From Xiphophorus maculatus (taxonomy: Eukaryota > Chordata > Actinopteri > Cyprinodontiformes > Poeciliidae): a DNA stretch of 64,000 nucleotides. The stretch spans positions 1,402,382-1,466,381 of the forward strand of contig NC_036454.1 of NCBI RefSeq assembly GCF_002775205.1. Reading direction: 5' to 3'. Numbering within the stretch: the first letter of the stretch is position 1; every line of letters begins with the position of its first letter. Under the pieces are notes generated by a model. That model was given only the letters and a program-made list of their open reading frames with translations, did no database searches and had not been told where the DNA came from. This document shows positions 21,201 through 30,696 of the stretch, one piece after another. The position numbers and the translations under genes are program-made.

Positions 21201-22690
21201 AAAGGTCTTTTCTATGTCATTTTAATTAGCTCTACATCCTTAAAAAATGTAACAAATATGGTGTTTTATAATTTATCTTTTACAGTGCCAGTAATACCAG
21301 AATTAATAATAAATAATAAAGACTGGAGATCCAGTGGTATTCTGATTTAGTAATGTAATTATATTAGTTGTGTTACCACCCCACGCCTCTAGAGGCAGTA
21401 TCAGGCCCGAATAGATGCGACTAAGGAGCAGATTTAGAAGTTCACAGAAAGCTCCAGAATTTGTTAAAAACTGTGAGCTGAACTGAAGTAAATAGAAGAG
21501 AGAAGCTGAAAAACATTTCTCACCTGGCCTCCTGTGCTCCTCCGCTCTCCTCGGCCGGAGGCGTGTCGGATCTCTCCTGCTTGATCCTGCTGACAGCCAG
21601 CAGCAGCTCCTCCGGGCTCAGAGACGGCTGGTCAGGACTGACCTCCTGCAGCTGGGGGGCGCTGTGCTGCTGCTGCGCCACGGGGGCATCAACCCCCCCC
21701 AGCTCGTCTGCTGAAGTCGTCTGTTTTATATTAATACATAAAGGGAGGAAGTGAGACGATGACGATGCTCAACAATCTGCCTCAGAGCTGCTACTGCAGT
21801 TACACCAACATCCACCAGAGGGAGCTGTCTGCCATGGAGTAATGAGAAAATGTTTCCAATCATATGTGAACAGCAGATTCACCCAGCAGATGGCAGCAGG
21901 GTCAACAGACCAGAGTTACCAAAGGTCACATGACCTGATTTAACTTTCATGTAAAATAATTCAAAACCGTCTGGAAGGAAGTCCAGCAGGTTTGGTCCAA
22001 ACCGGGTCATCCACAAAAGCAGGACCCAGACACCGCAGCAGATCTAAAACCAACCGGCCTAGTCAAAGTCCAGGCCTCAGCATGTAACGCTATGGTGGGA
22101 TCTCCAGGCTAAACTTCCTCCACAACAATGTGGGAGTTACTGCTGCTCAAAGTGGGTGCACAAACTTATGGGGTGTACATAGTTTTTAAGTGTTAAATAA
22201 ATAAATGACGTAATGTTGATGTGATGCAGTTCCTGGTGTTCACCTGAGAGTCGCAGCACAGAGGAGAGGATGAGGAGGACGCCTTCATCATCATCAGCTC
22301 CATGCCTCGCTCCACGATGTTCTGGATCTGCAGGTAGCCGGCGGTGTACATGAGCACCAGCTGCTCGCTGGCGGCCATGCTGAGCCGTCCGGTGTAGCAG
22401 AACGACAGGATCTGCTGGAAACACGCCGGCGTCACCGACGACGGAAGCTCAAAGACGGCCTGGGAGGAGGACGGTGAGGAAGAGGAGGAGGAGGGGTCGG
22501 CCACAGAGCTGAAGAGGTCTCTGAAGTAGAGCGAGGAGGCCGCCAGGACGGCCCGGTGCGCCTTGAAGGCCTGTCCCTGGACCAGGATGGAGACGTCGCA
22601 GTAGTGGCCCAGCAGCCGCTGCTCGTTCAGGCTGCCCAACACGCTGCTGCCGAAGTCTGGGATCTCCACCTGCAGCAGCCCCTCCGCCAT
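15247..22690 (-). CDS. nacc2: NACC family member 2 (BTB/POZ and BEN domains)
   Basis: Nuclear transcriptional repressor of the NAC1/NACC family: the BTB domain mediates dimerisation and corepressor contact, and the BEN domain binds DNA. Seven coding exons close in frame: 22690-22244, 21720-21524, 17951-17698, 17212-17036, 16959-16854, 16046-15949 and 15854-15247, giving about 628 residues (human about 587). The BTB domain covers residues 1-130 ([38 protein letters not shown]). An acidic, proline/serine-rich linker follows, then the BEN region from about residue 320 ([65 protein letters not shown]). [10 protein letters not shown] and [16 protein letters not shown] favour nacc2 over nacc1. The C-terminal exon is long and low-complexity (glycine/alanine and acidic runs). 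The start ATG is preceded by an acceptor (CCTGCAG|AGCGCGG), so 5' UTR exons lie upstream, unlocated. Confidence 0.95.
16190..16848. repeat. Hexanucleotide (GGTCCT/GGTTCT)n array
   Basis: About 660 bp of CCTGGT and TCTGGT units with interspersed TTTTTCTGGT, filling most of an 807-bp nacc2 intron. Read in the gene's direction it is (AGGACC/AGAACC)n and begins about 5 nt after the splice donor (CAG|GTAAG). The long ORFs here (LV repeats on plus, RT and DQ repeats on minus) are products of the repeat. Confidence 0.95.
17273..17518. repeat. 30-bp minisatellite
   Basis: About eight units of CTCTAAAGGTCCGGGGCCCC followed by GAGTCTACGG, some with an extra GAGTCTAC. It lies in a nacc2 intron. Each unit contains the palindrome GGGGCCCC. 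Confidence 0.95.
18941..19288. mobile_element. piggyBac-like MITE
   Basis: Terminal inverted repeats CCCTCTATGGCATG and CATGCCATAGAGGG bound a 348-bp element with no transposase. The left flank is TTAA and the right flank TTAG, close to the TTAA target duplication of piggyBac elements. Internally GGCAACAAACC occurs twice. It is inserted in the third-largest nacc2 intron region. Confidence 0.7.
19331..19617. repeat. Near-perfect foldback (inverted repeat)
   Basis: Arms of about 130 bp separated by a 26-bp spacer (19461-19486). The left arm contains CAGTGGTGGGCACACCTGCA and the right arm its inverse TGCAGGTGTGCCCACCACTG. CAGTGGTGGGCA is a hAT-type terminus, so this may be two copies head to head. 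The same short peptide is encoded on both strands purely by symmetry. Confidence 0.85.
19770..19985 (+). repeat. Dispersed repeat copy (AAATGGGAC family)
   Basis: It shares GCAGCAAACAG, GGGGCGGG, CTGTCAGTCTCA, ACCTTAT, GGAAATGGGAC and GAAGGGGGCGCTA with 56690-56811. The family is unidentified. It is probably a short interspersed element or the end of a DNA transposon. Confidence 0.6.
20039..21516. mobile_element. Inverted-repeat element with arms of about 210 bp
   Basis: The left arm 20039-20243 and right arm about 21299-21516 are reverse complements with about 90 percent identity by eye, sharing ATTTACTTCAGTTCAGCTCA, GGCGTGGGGTGGTAACACAA and TAATTACATTACTAAATCAG. The interior of about 1 kb is AT-rich and includes a decayed reverse-transcriptase tail. 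The right arm ends 7 bp from the splice donor of nacc2 exon 2. No intact transposase is visible. It could be a composite foldback transposon or an inverted duplication. Confidence 0.75.
20299..20740 (+). pseudogene. Decayed LINE reverse-transcriptase C-terminal fragment
   Basis: The translation contains [20 protein letters not shown], then [11 protein letters not shown] and, after stops, continued LINE-like sequence. KxLGxxxDxxL followed by an Y.K..QRLxxLRRL-like stretch is typical of the region downstream of the catalytic RT motifs in fish LINEs. Several stops make it a relic. It sits inside the inverted-repeat element. Confidence 0.55.
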
Positions 22691-23999
22691 GATGGATGCC
22701 GCGCTCTGCAGGACAGGAAACTGGAGCAGGGGTCAACACCGGGTGTGGCTAAGTGTCAGGAATGCTGCATAAGAGTCCTGACAAAGGTTTCAGATCCATG
22801 AGGTCAGAGCCCAGGAAGGTTCAGGAGGTTGAGGAGCCGGCAGCAGGTCTGGTGGGATGCAGGAGGATCCTATGAAGAACTGTGAACAAGCTGAAAGACA
22901 GAAGAAGAAGAAGAGAACTAGTCATCACATTTCCTTCCTTCACCAGTGAATAAATGAAACCAGCAGACTCTGCCGTCAGGCACTAAAAGTTACAATAAAA
23001 CACTTTAAATACATGGAGCCACCATAATCATTTCTGATGTTCCTGGTATATTGATGATTCATCATGGACGATGGGAAACCTGATCCTCTAGCTCCTCGGG
23101 AGCCTCTGGCCTCCAGGTCCAACTCCTAATGCCTGGTTCACACGGCGAGACCTTAAACACCTGAGAGACCCCCCACCTGGAGATAAAAGCTCTCAGCTAC
23201 AACAAGTTTGGTTGTACAGTGTGTTATGGAGCCACACTGCCAGAGCAACACATTAACCCATTTCACTCACCAGCATCCAGATATCAGACAGGAAATCTCT
23301 CACAACCTCTTGAGACCATCGTGAGCTCAGAGTAAACAAACATGGCTGATTATTGGGAAGAAGAAGCAATGGCTTCTTCCCAATAATTGGTGAACTATGG
23401 TAGACAGAGACAAAATAAAAAGTCGTCTCCGAGATCCACCAGACTTCCTGGTATGCCATGGTTGTTGTTTTGTTTTCTGCGTGTTGGATTCCCCACAGTG
23501 TTTCTGTTGCTTTCTGATTGGCCACATGTCACATTCATCAGGCTAAGACAAGCCAACATGTTGACTATCCTTGATTTTAGATGGGTGCGGTCCGAGGTCC
23601 TTCCTAGCAGACCAGAACACTCTGAACACATGACAGGAAGACCTCCTGAGATTATCTCTGGAGTTATCACGGTAATTAGAGTATGTTTAAGATCATCGGA
23701 AGGGAAAAATCGGACAAAAATCATAGAACCCTTGCTGTGCGGCCCAGGCATCAACTCAACACATGGTTTCTGGTGATCCCATCTTATGTGTTAAATTTAA
23801 ATTTTGCTGTGTGAAGCAGGTGATTGAGAGTCAGGTAGCAGGTTCCTTCTTGGTTGATCTTTAAATAAACTCCTCAGCTGGGAGATCTGAGGGGATCTGA
23901 ATGACTACAGAAACAGCTCAAGTTTTATGCTCACTGATCCACCGAATCAGAATCCACAGCAAGGATTCAGTTCCTCTGGTATCCAAGAGAGGACCTGAA
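22691..23999. other. nacc2 upstream region
   Basis: It includes the end of the 5' UTR exon carrying the nacc2 ATG (to about 22704). An inverted repeat near 23350-23400 (GAAGAAGCAATGG and its complement CCATTGCTTCTTCTTC-like) is visible. No coding exon was recognised. Confidence 0.5.
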
Positions 24000-24780
24000 G
24001 TGATTGAACCTCCACAGCAGACCTTTTAGACAGCTACAAGAACCCTGGGATCCCCAAGGAAACTCCAACCTTGATGGGCCACAAGGTAGTCTGCCTCTGG
24101 TGAGAAAAACAAGGGAATGGCCAGTACCACACCTTACCAGCCATCAGGTACCCTGCTGGCAGAATAGCTGCAAGCCACTGGTATCAAAACTGGAAAGCAC
24201 CATGCAACAGCTGTAGCATGCCAGTCCAACATCCTGACAGTATGCCAAGAGTAAGGAGGGAGGTCAAAACACCAGAAATCCTGGAGTACAGCAGGAAGTG
24301 CAGGAGAAGGACCAGGAGGTACCCTCATAGAGAAACAAAGAAACAAGCTGCATGACACAGAGGCGCTGATATCAAGAAGTTCTACCAGAAACCAGGCTGG
24401 TCTGAAATGAAGGACAATGCAGAAGCACTGGTCATTGCAGCAGCAGGACAGGTAGAGGCCAGGTTCTACCAGAAGAGACAGAAACCAGAGGCTGCTATGC
24501 AAAGACACCCTGAAACAGCCCAGCACCTACCAGCTGGGTGCCAGGTGCTGCCTGTAGGGAGCCCTCAGCCAGGTGGATTATGGCGACACCTCCTGGATAA
24601 CGCTAAGGTCCTCTGGGACTGCCAGACCCATAAACAGGTTATGTCCAACCAGCTGGACCTAATAGTGATGGACATTGTGAGAACATCAGGAAGGAGGAGG
24701 AATTGGTTGGTTCAGAGGGACCCTGAATCCGGACACCCAGGTCCAGACATACTTCTGAATGTACTTCAGTCATGAGTGCT
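24000..24780 (+). pseudogene. Degenerate LINE 3' end (R2/R4-like C-terminal region)
   Basis: Frame-shifted, stop-ridden translation retains NAEALVIAAAGQVEARFYQK, then a PETAQHLPAGCQVL segment with the ETVQHIxxGC pattern of a zinc-binding C-terminal motif, and KVLWDCQTHKQVMSNQLDLI, which resembles the WDFxIQTDKxVxxNxPDIV endonuclease-region motif of fish restriction-endonuclease-type LINEs. The clade assignment is from memory of such motifs and is tentative. It is clearly not an active gene. Confidence 0.55.
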
Positions 24781-25699
24781 GAAATACCAACTTTACAGCG
24801 ATTTAAATCTAAATCTGCTCCAGGAGTTCTGTCTAGTTCTGTCTCAGAAAGTTGGACTTTAACCAACCAAGACACCAACGACCCCAGCAGAAAAGTGTTG
24901 TGGATGCCAGAGGGACGTCCCCGGTTGGCTGGGCGGTCCTCCCTTACTTCAGTCCAGACTGAGCAGACCTCACTCAGGCTCCCCGCGGTTCCAAGCCGGA
25001 CTCACCTGGTCCTGCAGAGTTCTGGTCAACGTTCTGGTAGTCCAGCAGACGGATGAGGACGTAGAGATAGACGGGTGGCAGGGAGACAGCAGTGTAAACA
25101 CAGAGACAGGGTGACAAAGAGACAGATGAGTTAAAAGACAACTCATCCGTCCCAGAGACAAGCAGACTGCTCCTTCCTCACCTCCTTCTGCTCCCCTTCC
25201 TCCTCTCCGTCTCCATGTAGCAGGCAGGACGGCTGGCAGGCTGGGAGAGGTTTTCTTCTTCTCCTCCGCTCAGTCAATGCATCGTCTGGTGTGTCACAGG
25301 AGGGGAGGAAGAGGAGGGGGGAGGCAGGGATACAGCAGACAGCCGAGGAGGAAGAGGAGGAGGAGGAGGAGTCATCTGAGGACAAGCAGGGAGCTAATGC
25401 GGCTAACTGCCCTGCAGAGGCTGAGAGACATCGCAGCTCGCCGCTGCAGAGACCCAAACACTGCAAGGTTGACAATCAACCGGAAACACATGCCGAACAC
25501 ACACACACACACACAACACAACACATGTCGTCTCACAGAGATCAGCGCACGTGTGTGCGTGTCTCAGTGTGTGTGTGGGTGTGTGTGAGTGTGGCATGAC
25601 TTGGCCAAATGCACAGCGCTGCATTGCAGTGCCGAGGCTGAGTTGGCATGCCGAGTACATAGCGTGCATACTGCGCCTGTGTGCCAGCCACACACCCCG

Positions 25700-25750
<51 letters not shown>

Positions 25751-26864
25751 CAGTTTCTAACACGAGACATCCTGTCTGAGGGTCTGAATCTAAACGTCTC
25801 AGTAGCATCAAGGAGACGGACAGTAGAGGCTTAATGAGGACTCTTACTGTAGGTGTGTGTGTGTGCGTGTGTGTTGCTCTATAGCTTCCTGCTGACGACA
25901 TTGTTTCACATGAGGACATTTCAGTTTCGGGAGGAAAAGCCTTTGGACCAGAACCAGATCAGAGGTCCAGATCGACCCAAACGGTCCCCATAAAGACACT
26001 TAAACTGCAGCTGGGATGTGCTGGTCCAGAACCCAGAACTGGACTGGTTCAGGTTTTAGGGGGAGTCACATGGTGCGGTTCTGAGGGAACAGAATAATCA
26101 GTTGCTTCACCAGATTGTGGTTCAGACCCGGTGGAAGCATCTGCACCGGCTGCCGTGTTCCTGAGGCCCAGGTCGCTGTCAGGAGGTTCTGGTTCTCACC
26201 CAAAGTCAGAGTCAGCTGCATGGGTCCCACTGGGTCAAAATGGGCCCCACTGGGGCCAGAGGGCTCTTCTTTGACCAGTCTGACCAGATTCTTGATCTAC
26301 AGTTCAGAGGATAAGAGAGAATCCAGAAGATTAAGCAGACAGGGCAGAGAGGGAGGAAGGAGAGATGGAAACATGGATTAACATGAATCCAACATGGCCA
26401 CCTTTATCCAGAGCAGGAAGAGAAAAAAGTTGTCTTGAAAACACATCAACATCAACCCAGCATCTAACAAACTGATGTAGTAAGGTATTTCAGTCAGAAA
26501 TGAGCCCATCCAGAAAGCAAAAATCTCTTCATTGTGTTATAACCAGAAGTGGGACTGAATTAAAATGTTTATCGCATTTTATCAACAAAATTAACATTTT
26601 CAATTCCAAGCCCCTCTTTGCTGCTAAATTACTGAATAAACCGAGATATTTATAGTTTTTAATCTGTTCTTCAGGAGCAGATAGAAGTGTTTTTCTATCC
26701 GTTCATCTGTCCAGAGATTCTCTGATCATTCATGGAGCTTCTTTAGAAATGTGGATTGCGGACATTGACGTTAGCTGCTACATGTTTAGCATTGAAATGC
26801 TATTTTAGGTTAGCAAAGTTTCACTGATAGCATAACTCCTTTTAGCACAACTTTTTTTTTCTCT
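24781..26864. other. Intergenic between nacc2 and qsox2, part 1
   Basis: No protein gene recognised. It includes a GAG-rich stretch at about 25330-25372, several CA/TG microsatellites at 25497-25875, and AGAACC-rich sequence near 25950-26240. A noncoding nacc2 first exon could be here. Confidence 0.45.
25497..25750. repeat. CA/TG microsatellite cluster
   Basis: (AC)n at about 25498-25525, GT-rich sequence 25550-25590, and a long pure (AC)n at about 25699-25747. Confidence 0.9.
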
Positions 26865-27053
26865 GAAGAGTTTTTGCGGCACTAGCGGCTCGTATTTTTT
26901 CCACAGTAGGCAGACAGGAAGGAGGGTGAGGAGAGGGGGAAGACATGCGGCAAAGGTCGTCGGGACCGGGAGTCGAACCCGCGACGTCCACATCGAGGAC
27001 TAAGGCCTCCAAACGTGGGGCGTGCTAACCCGCTGCGCCACCACAGCACGCCC
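26865..27053 (-). mobile_element. tRNA-derived SINE copy, reverse orientation
   Basis: On the minus strand it begins GGGGCGTGCTGTGGTGGCGC, contains the A-box-like TTAGCACG and GGAGGCCTTAGTCCTCG, the B box GCGGGTTCGACTCCC, and the tail GCATGTCTTCCCCCTCTCC. This is the best-preserved 5' end of the family here. The family also occurs at 4585-4738 and 46893-47095. Confidence 0.8.
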
Positions 27054-27699
27054 CCTTTAGCACAACTTTAACACAATAGTGTTTTCCAATTGGATTGTTC
27101 AGAAGCAGAAATTTACTGGGAGAAGCTGCTTCATTGTTGCCATTAGCAGATGTACAGTCATGGCCAAATGTATGATTCATTTGAATCATTCAGAATGATT
27201 CAAATGTTAATATTTACAAAGTCTACTGCTTCAGTTTTTATAACAGCAATTTGCATATACTCCAGAATGTTATAAAGAGTGATCAGCGTAACAGCAATTA
27301 ATTGGAAAGTCAATATTTGCCTAGAAAATGAACTTGATCCCCCAAAACACATTTCAACTTCATTGCAGCCCTGCCTTAAAAGGACCAGCTAACATCGTTT
27401 CAGTGATTGCTCCATTAACACAGGTGTGGGTGGTGATGAGGACAGGGCTGGAGATCAATCTGTCATGATTAAGTAAGAATGACACCACTGGACACTTTAA
27501 AAAGAGGCTGGTGCTTGGCATCATTGTTTCTCTTCTGTGAACCATGGTTACCTCGAAAGAAACACGTGCAGTCATCATTGCACTGCACAAAAATGGCCTA
27601 ACAGGAAAGAGAATCGCAGCTAGAAAGATTGCACCTCAGTGAACAATCTATCGCATCATCAAGAACTTCAAGGAGAGAGGTTCCATTGTTGCCAAATAG

Positions 27700-28469
27700 T
27701 AGTGATGGTGAGATGAAGCCTCATGAGGCATTGAACCACTTGAGCCAAATGGTTCGAGAAAGGGTTCATTTCTTGAGGCTTCATGTGCACACGAAACCAC
27801 CTACTGGCCAGGTGTATAATCACAGCCAGCTATATCTTAACACGTGTGATGCATTGAATTTTTGTCTATTATGGCTCTTGGGAATGACGTCACAAAAGGT
27901 GTAGGACGAAATCATTTGTCTACATAAATTATGTATACACATATGTGTATAATAAAATATTGTTTGAATGTATCCTCTGTGTGTAATTATTCCCAAAATA
28001 GTAGTGTCATGTGATATGGCATGTTGTGTAATAAAGTTTTTCTGTGACTCTAGAAAAATGGCCTGGGCTTAATCAGGCAGAGGACAGTGAAAGTGCCTGT
28101 GGAACTAGGGAGGGGTAGTGAATAGGCTAATGCTTGTGTAACTTGGATGATTTCATGCATTTTTATTAAGAAACAACAATTTCTCCACAGTTTTTGGTTT
28201 CAAACGATTTCTCTTTTTTGACACTACATGGATGAGGTGTTATTATTGTACCCCAACTCCTTGGAGCACAATAAACACCTCACCTTTACAGAACATAAGA
28301 AACAGTGAAAAATACAGTTCCTCATAAGCAAACCTAATGCATCTGCAAATGTTCAGTTCACCTTACCTTGTTAGGGCTTATCAATTCGAAATCGAAAGAG
28401 GAGGGGAAATCCTCCTCTTTCTCGCCGGCTCCATCCTTCTCCTATCCTGTCCTCGTGCTCCTAAATCTC

Positions 28470-28559
<90 letters not shown>

Positions 28560-28915
28560 CTCCTAAACTCTCCAAACACACCGAACTAACTGTCTCAAAC
28601 TAAATAACCACTATCCAGACTCTGCTATCCGAACTATCAAAACTCTATCCACTCTCTCAACTGACCACAACTCGCCTACAACAACCCACATTTTGAATGG
28701 AGCCTGTGGGGTTTCTAAAGCTGTCAAACCCCGAGCCAAAATCTGAGCCACTTCCCGAAGCAGTCACGTGGTACAGCCAGGCAGCGAGGCTTCGGACGTC
28801 ATCGTTTTCGGTTCCTCCCCTAAATGAAGCAAGCCTCGATACGCGCTTTACGGAAACGCCCCCTCCATTACTCGACACACGCCTCGAAGCCTCGGCACAT
28901 CACGTAACATCACTA
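27700..28915. mobile_element. hAT-like element nested in the Tc1 relic
   Basis: Termini TAGTGATGG and CATCACTA, subterminal AAGCCTCATGAGGC and GCCTCGAAGCCTCGG, and flanking octamers CCAAATAG (27692-27699) and CCAAAAAG (28916-28923) matching at 7 of 8 positions, as expected of an 8-bp hAT duplication. The Tc1 reading frame continues on either side. It has no transposase and contains a TATC microsatellite. Confidence 0.8.
28471..28558. repeat. (TATC)n microsatellite
   Basis: About 22 tandem TATC units inside the nested hAT-like element. The IYLS-repeat ORFs over it are artefacts. Confidence 0.95.
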
Positions 28916-29450
28916 CCAAAAAGGCTCCAGGCGCCCAAGAAAGACCAGCAAGCGCCAGGACCGTCTCTTAAACGTGTTTCAGCTGCGGGATCGGGCTACC
29001 AGCAGTGCAGAGCTTGCTCAGGAATGGCAGCAGGCAGGTGTGAGTGCATCTGCATGCACTGTGAGGCGGAGACTCTTGGAGCAAGGCCTGGTCTCAAGGA
29101 GGGCAGCAAAGAAGCCACTTCTCTCCATGAAAAACATCAGGGACAGACTGATATTCTGCAAAAGGTACAGGGAGTGGACTGCTGAGGACTGGGGTAAAGT
29201 CATTTTCTCTGATGAATCCCCTTTCCGATTGTTTGGGACATCTGGAAAACAGCTTGTTCGGAGAAGACAAGGTGAGCGCTACCACCAGTCTTGTCTCATG
29301 CCAACTGTAAAGCATCCTGAAACCATTCATGTGTGGGGTTGCTTCTCAGCCAAGGGAGTCGGCTCTCTCACAGTCTTACCTAAAAACACAACCATGAATA
29401 AAGAATGGTACCAGAATGTCCTCCGAGAGCAACTTCTCCCAACCTGGATC

Positions 29451-30696
29451 TCATTAAAACAAGTTTGTTTATAGCAATGGCATTATTAGGGTATCAGTAA
29501 CTCGAACCCCTAGTATTTATATTGAAAATAACTATTATTTTAATAGTAATAAATGCACAGGAATAAGGCATGTTTTATGGAGTACTTAGTCTATGATAGA
29601 TGATCAGCAAAAGCAAAGGAAGCCAGAGGAATTTCAGTCCAACAGCAGCCATGATGGATCGACTTGAAGGTCCATGAGGAGTTCAGGTCTGGTCAAACAG
29701 CACATTTCTCATTTTATCTCCAAGCTCTGGCAGTTAAACAGTTCCATACAATAAATAAATATAAGTGTTGAACTTTTACCCAAGGCGACTTTACATCGAC
29801 TCTGTTCTGAGGTTTAAACACGACTCAGAGCTGCAGCAACAAGATTTATTCACACATTAACAAAGATTACAAATAATCAGAAAAACACAATCTGATTGAA
29901 ACCGATTCACAGCAGGAAACACCAGGGGGAGCCACTGAGAAACATCAATGAGTAAAACACTGCAGAAACACCTGACCCAACTCAAGGTCAGGTCTAGAGG
30001 AGAGCAGGTCAGAAATAAACCTCAGCTGAACATCAAACATTCACCGGGAGTTTATTCATGTAAACAGTTTGTGAGAACTTCATGTTTGACCACCAGAGGG
30101 CGTCAGAACAGAGCAGATTTTAGCAGCTTCATTACCTGACATACACATTCTGGTTTTCCTGCTGTGATCGGACCCTGACTCAGAACCAGCCTTAACTGGA
30201 CCAGATCAAAGCCACACTTCAATCCAGTCCTGGTTCTACAAACCGAGCTCTTCCATGGAGGTCCAACTCCTCAGTCCTCACCCGTCCCGCTGGTACCCAT
30301 CCAAACAAGCAGCCGGGTTCTGGGCCGGACCCCAGGAGTTCTGTTCATCAGCAGCCCCAACATTTGTCACAAAGACAACTTAAACTCCGGTCCAGTTCAG
30401 ATTCAGATACTGGTTTCTCATCACGTCCACTGGTCCAGGAAAAAAACCCGGTTCAGGGTCAAAACTTTTCACAGTGTAAAATAAATAAAAACAGAAACAG
30501 GTTGAGCATCTTAAATCACTGTCCAGCACCGATGTGACCTGGTCCAGCTGACCCGGTTCTGGTCCAAAACGCAGACCCGTTCGATGGATCCGTTCTGTCT
30601 GAGACGCTTCCTTTCAGAACTGCTCAGGAATGTCCACCAGGGACAGGAAACAGCGGTTCTGACCCAGTCAGAGTTCTGGTTTGGACCGGCTGCGGG
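29451..30696 (-). other. Probable qsox2 3' UTR and flank
   Basis: No coding sequence recognised. A minus-strand AATAAA (plus TTTATT) near 29845 could serve as the qsox2 polyadenylation signal. AGAACC/GGTTCT words are frequent from 30180. Confidence 0.4.

Larger units (their letters stand above)
27152..29450 (+). pseudogene. Tc1/mariner transposon, broken and split
   Basis: The left end carries the Tc1-type terminus CAGTCATGGCCAAATGTA. A transposase frame begins at 27544 (MVTSKETRAVIIALHKNGLT) with a helix-turn-helix region but has an in-frame stop near 27640. The frame is split at 27699 by a nested MITE and resumes at 28924 with SAELAQEWQQAGVSASACTV and the DDE region (VIFSDESPFRLF, HVWGCFSAKGVGSLTVLP). 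It ends at about 29450 before the final catalytic residue and right terminus. It is inactive. The sense is opposite to the flanking genes. Confidence 0.85.

Noticed and set aside
25403-25919. Cysteine/valine and histidine/threonine ORFs
   Set aside because: Translation of CA/TG microsatellites on either strand.
28337-28603. IYLS-repeat ORF
   Set aside because: Translation of the TATC microsatellite within a MITE.
22691-30696. Search for lhx3 or tmem250 between nacc2 and qsox2
   Set aside because: No LIM, homeodomain or matching membrane-protein frame was seen on either strand; only repeats and relics.
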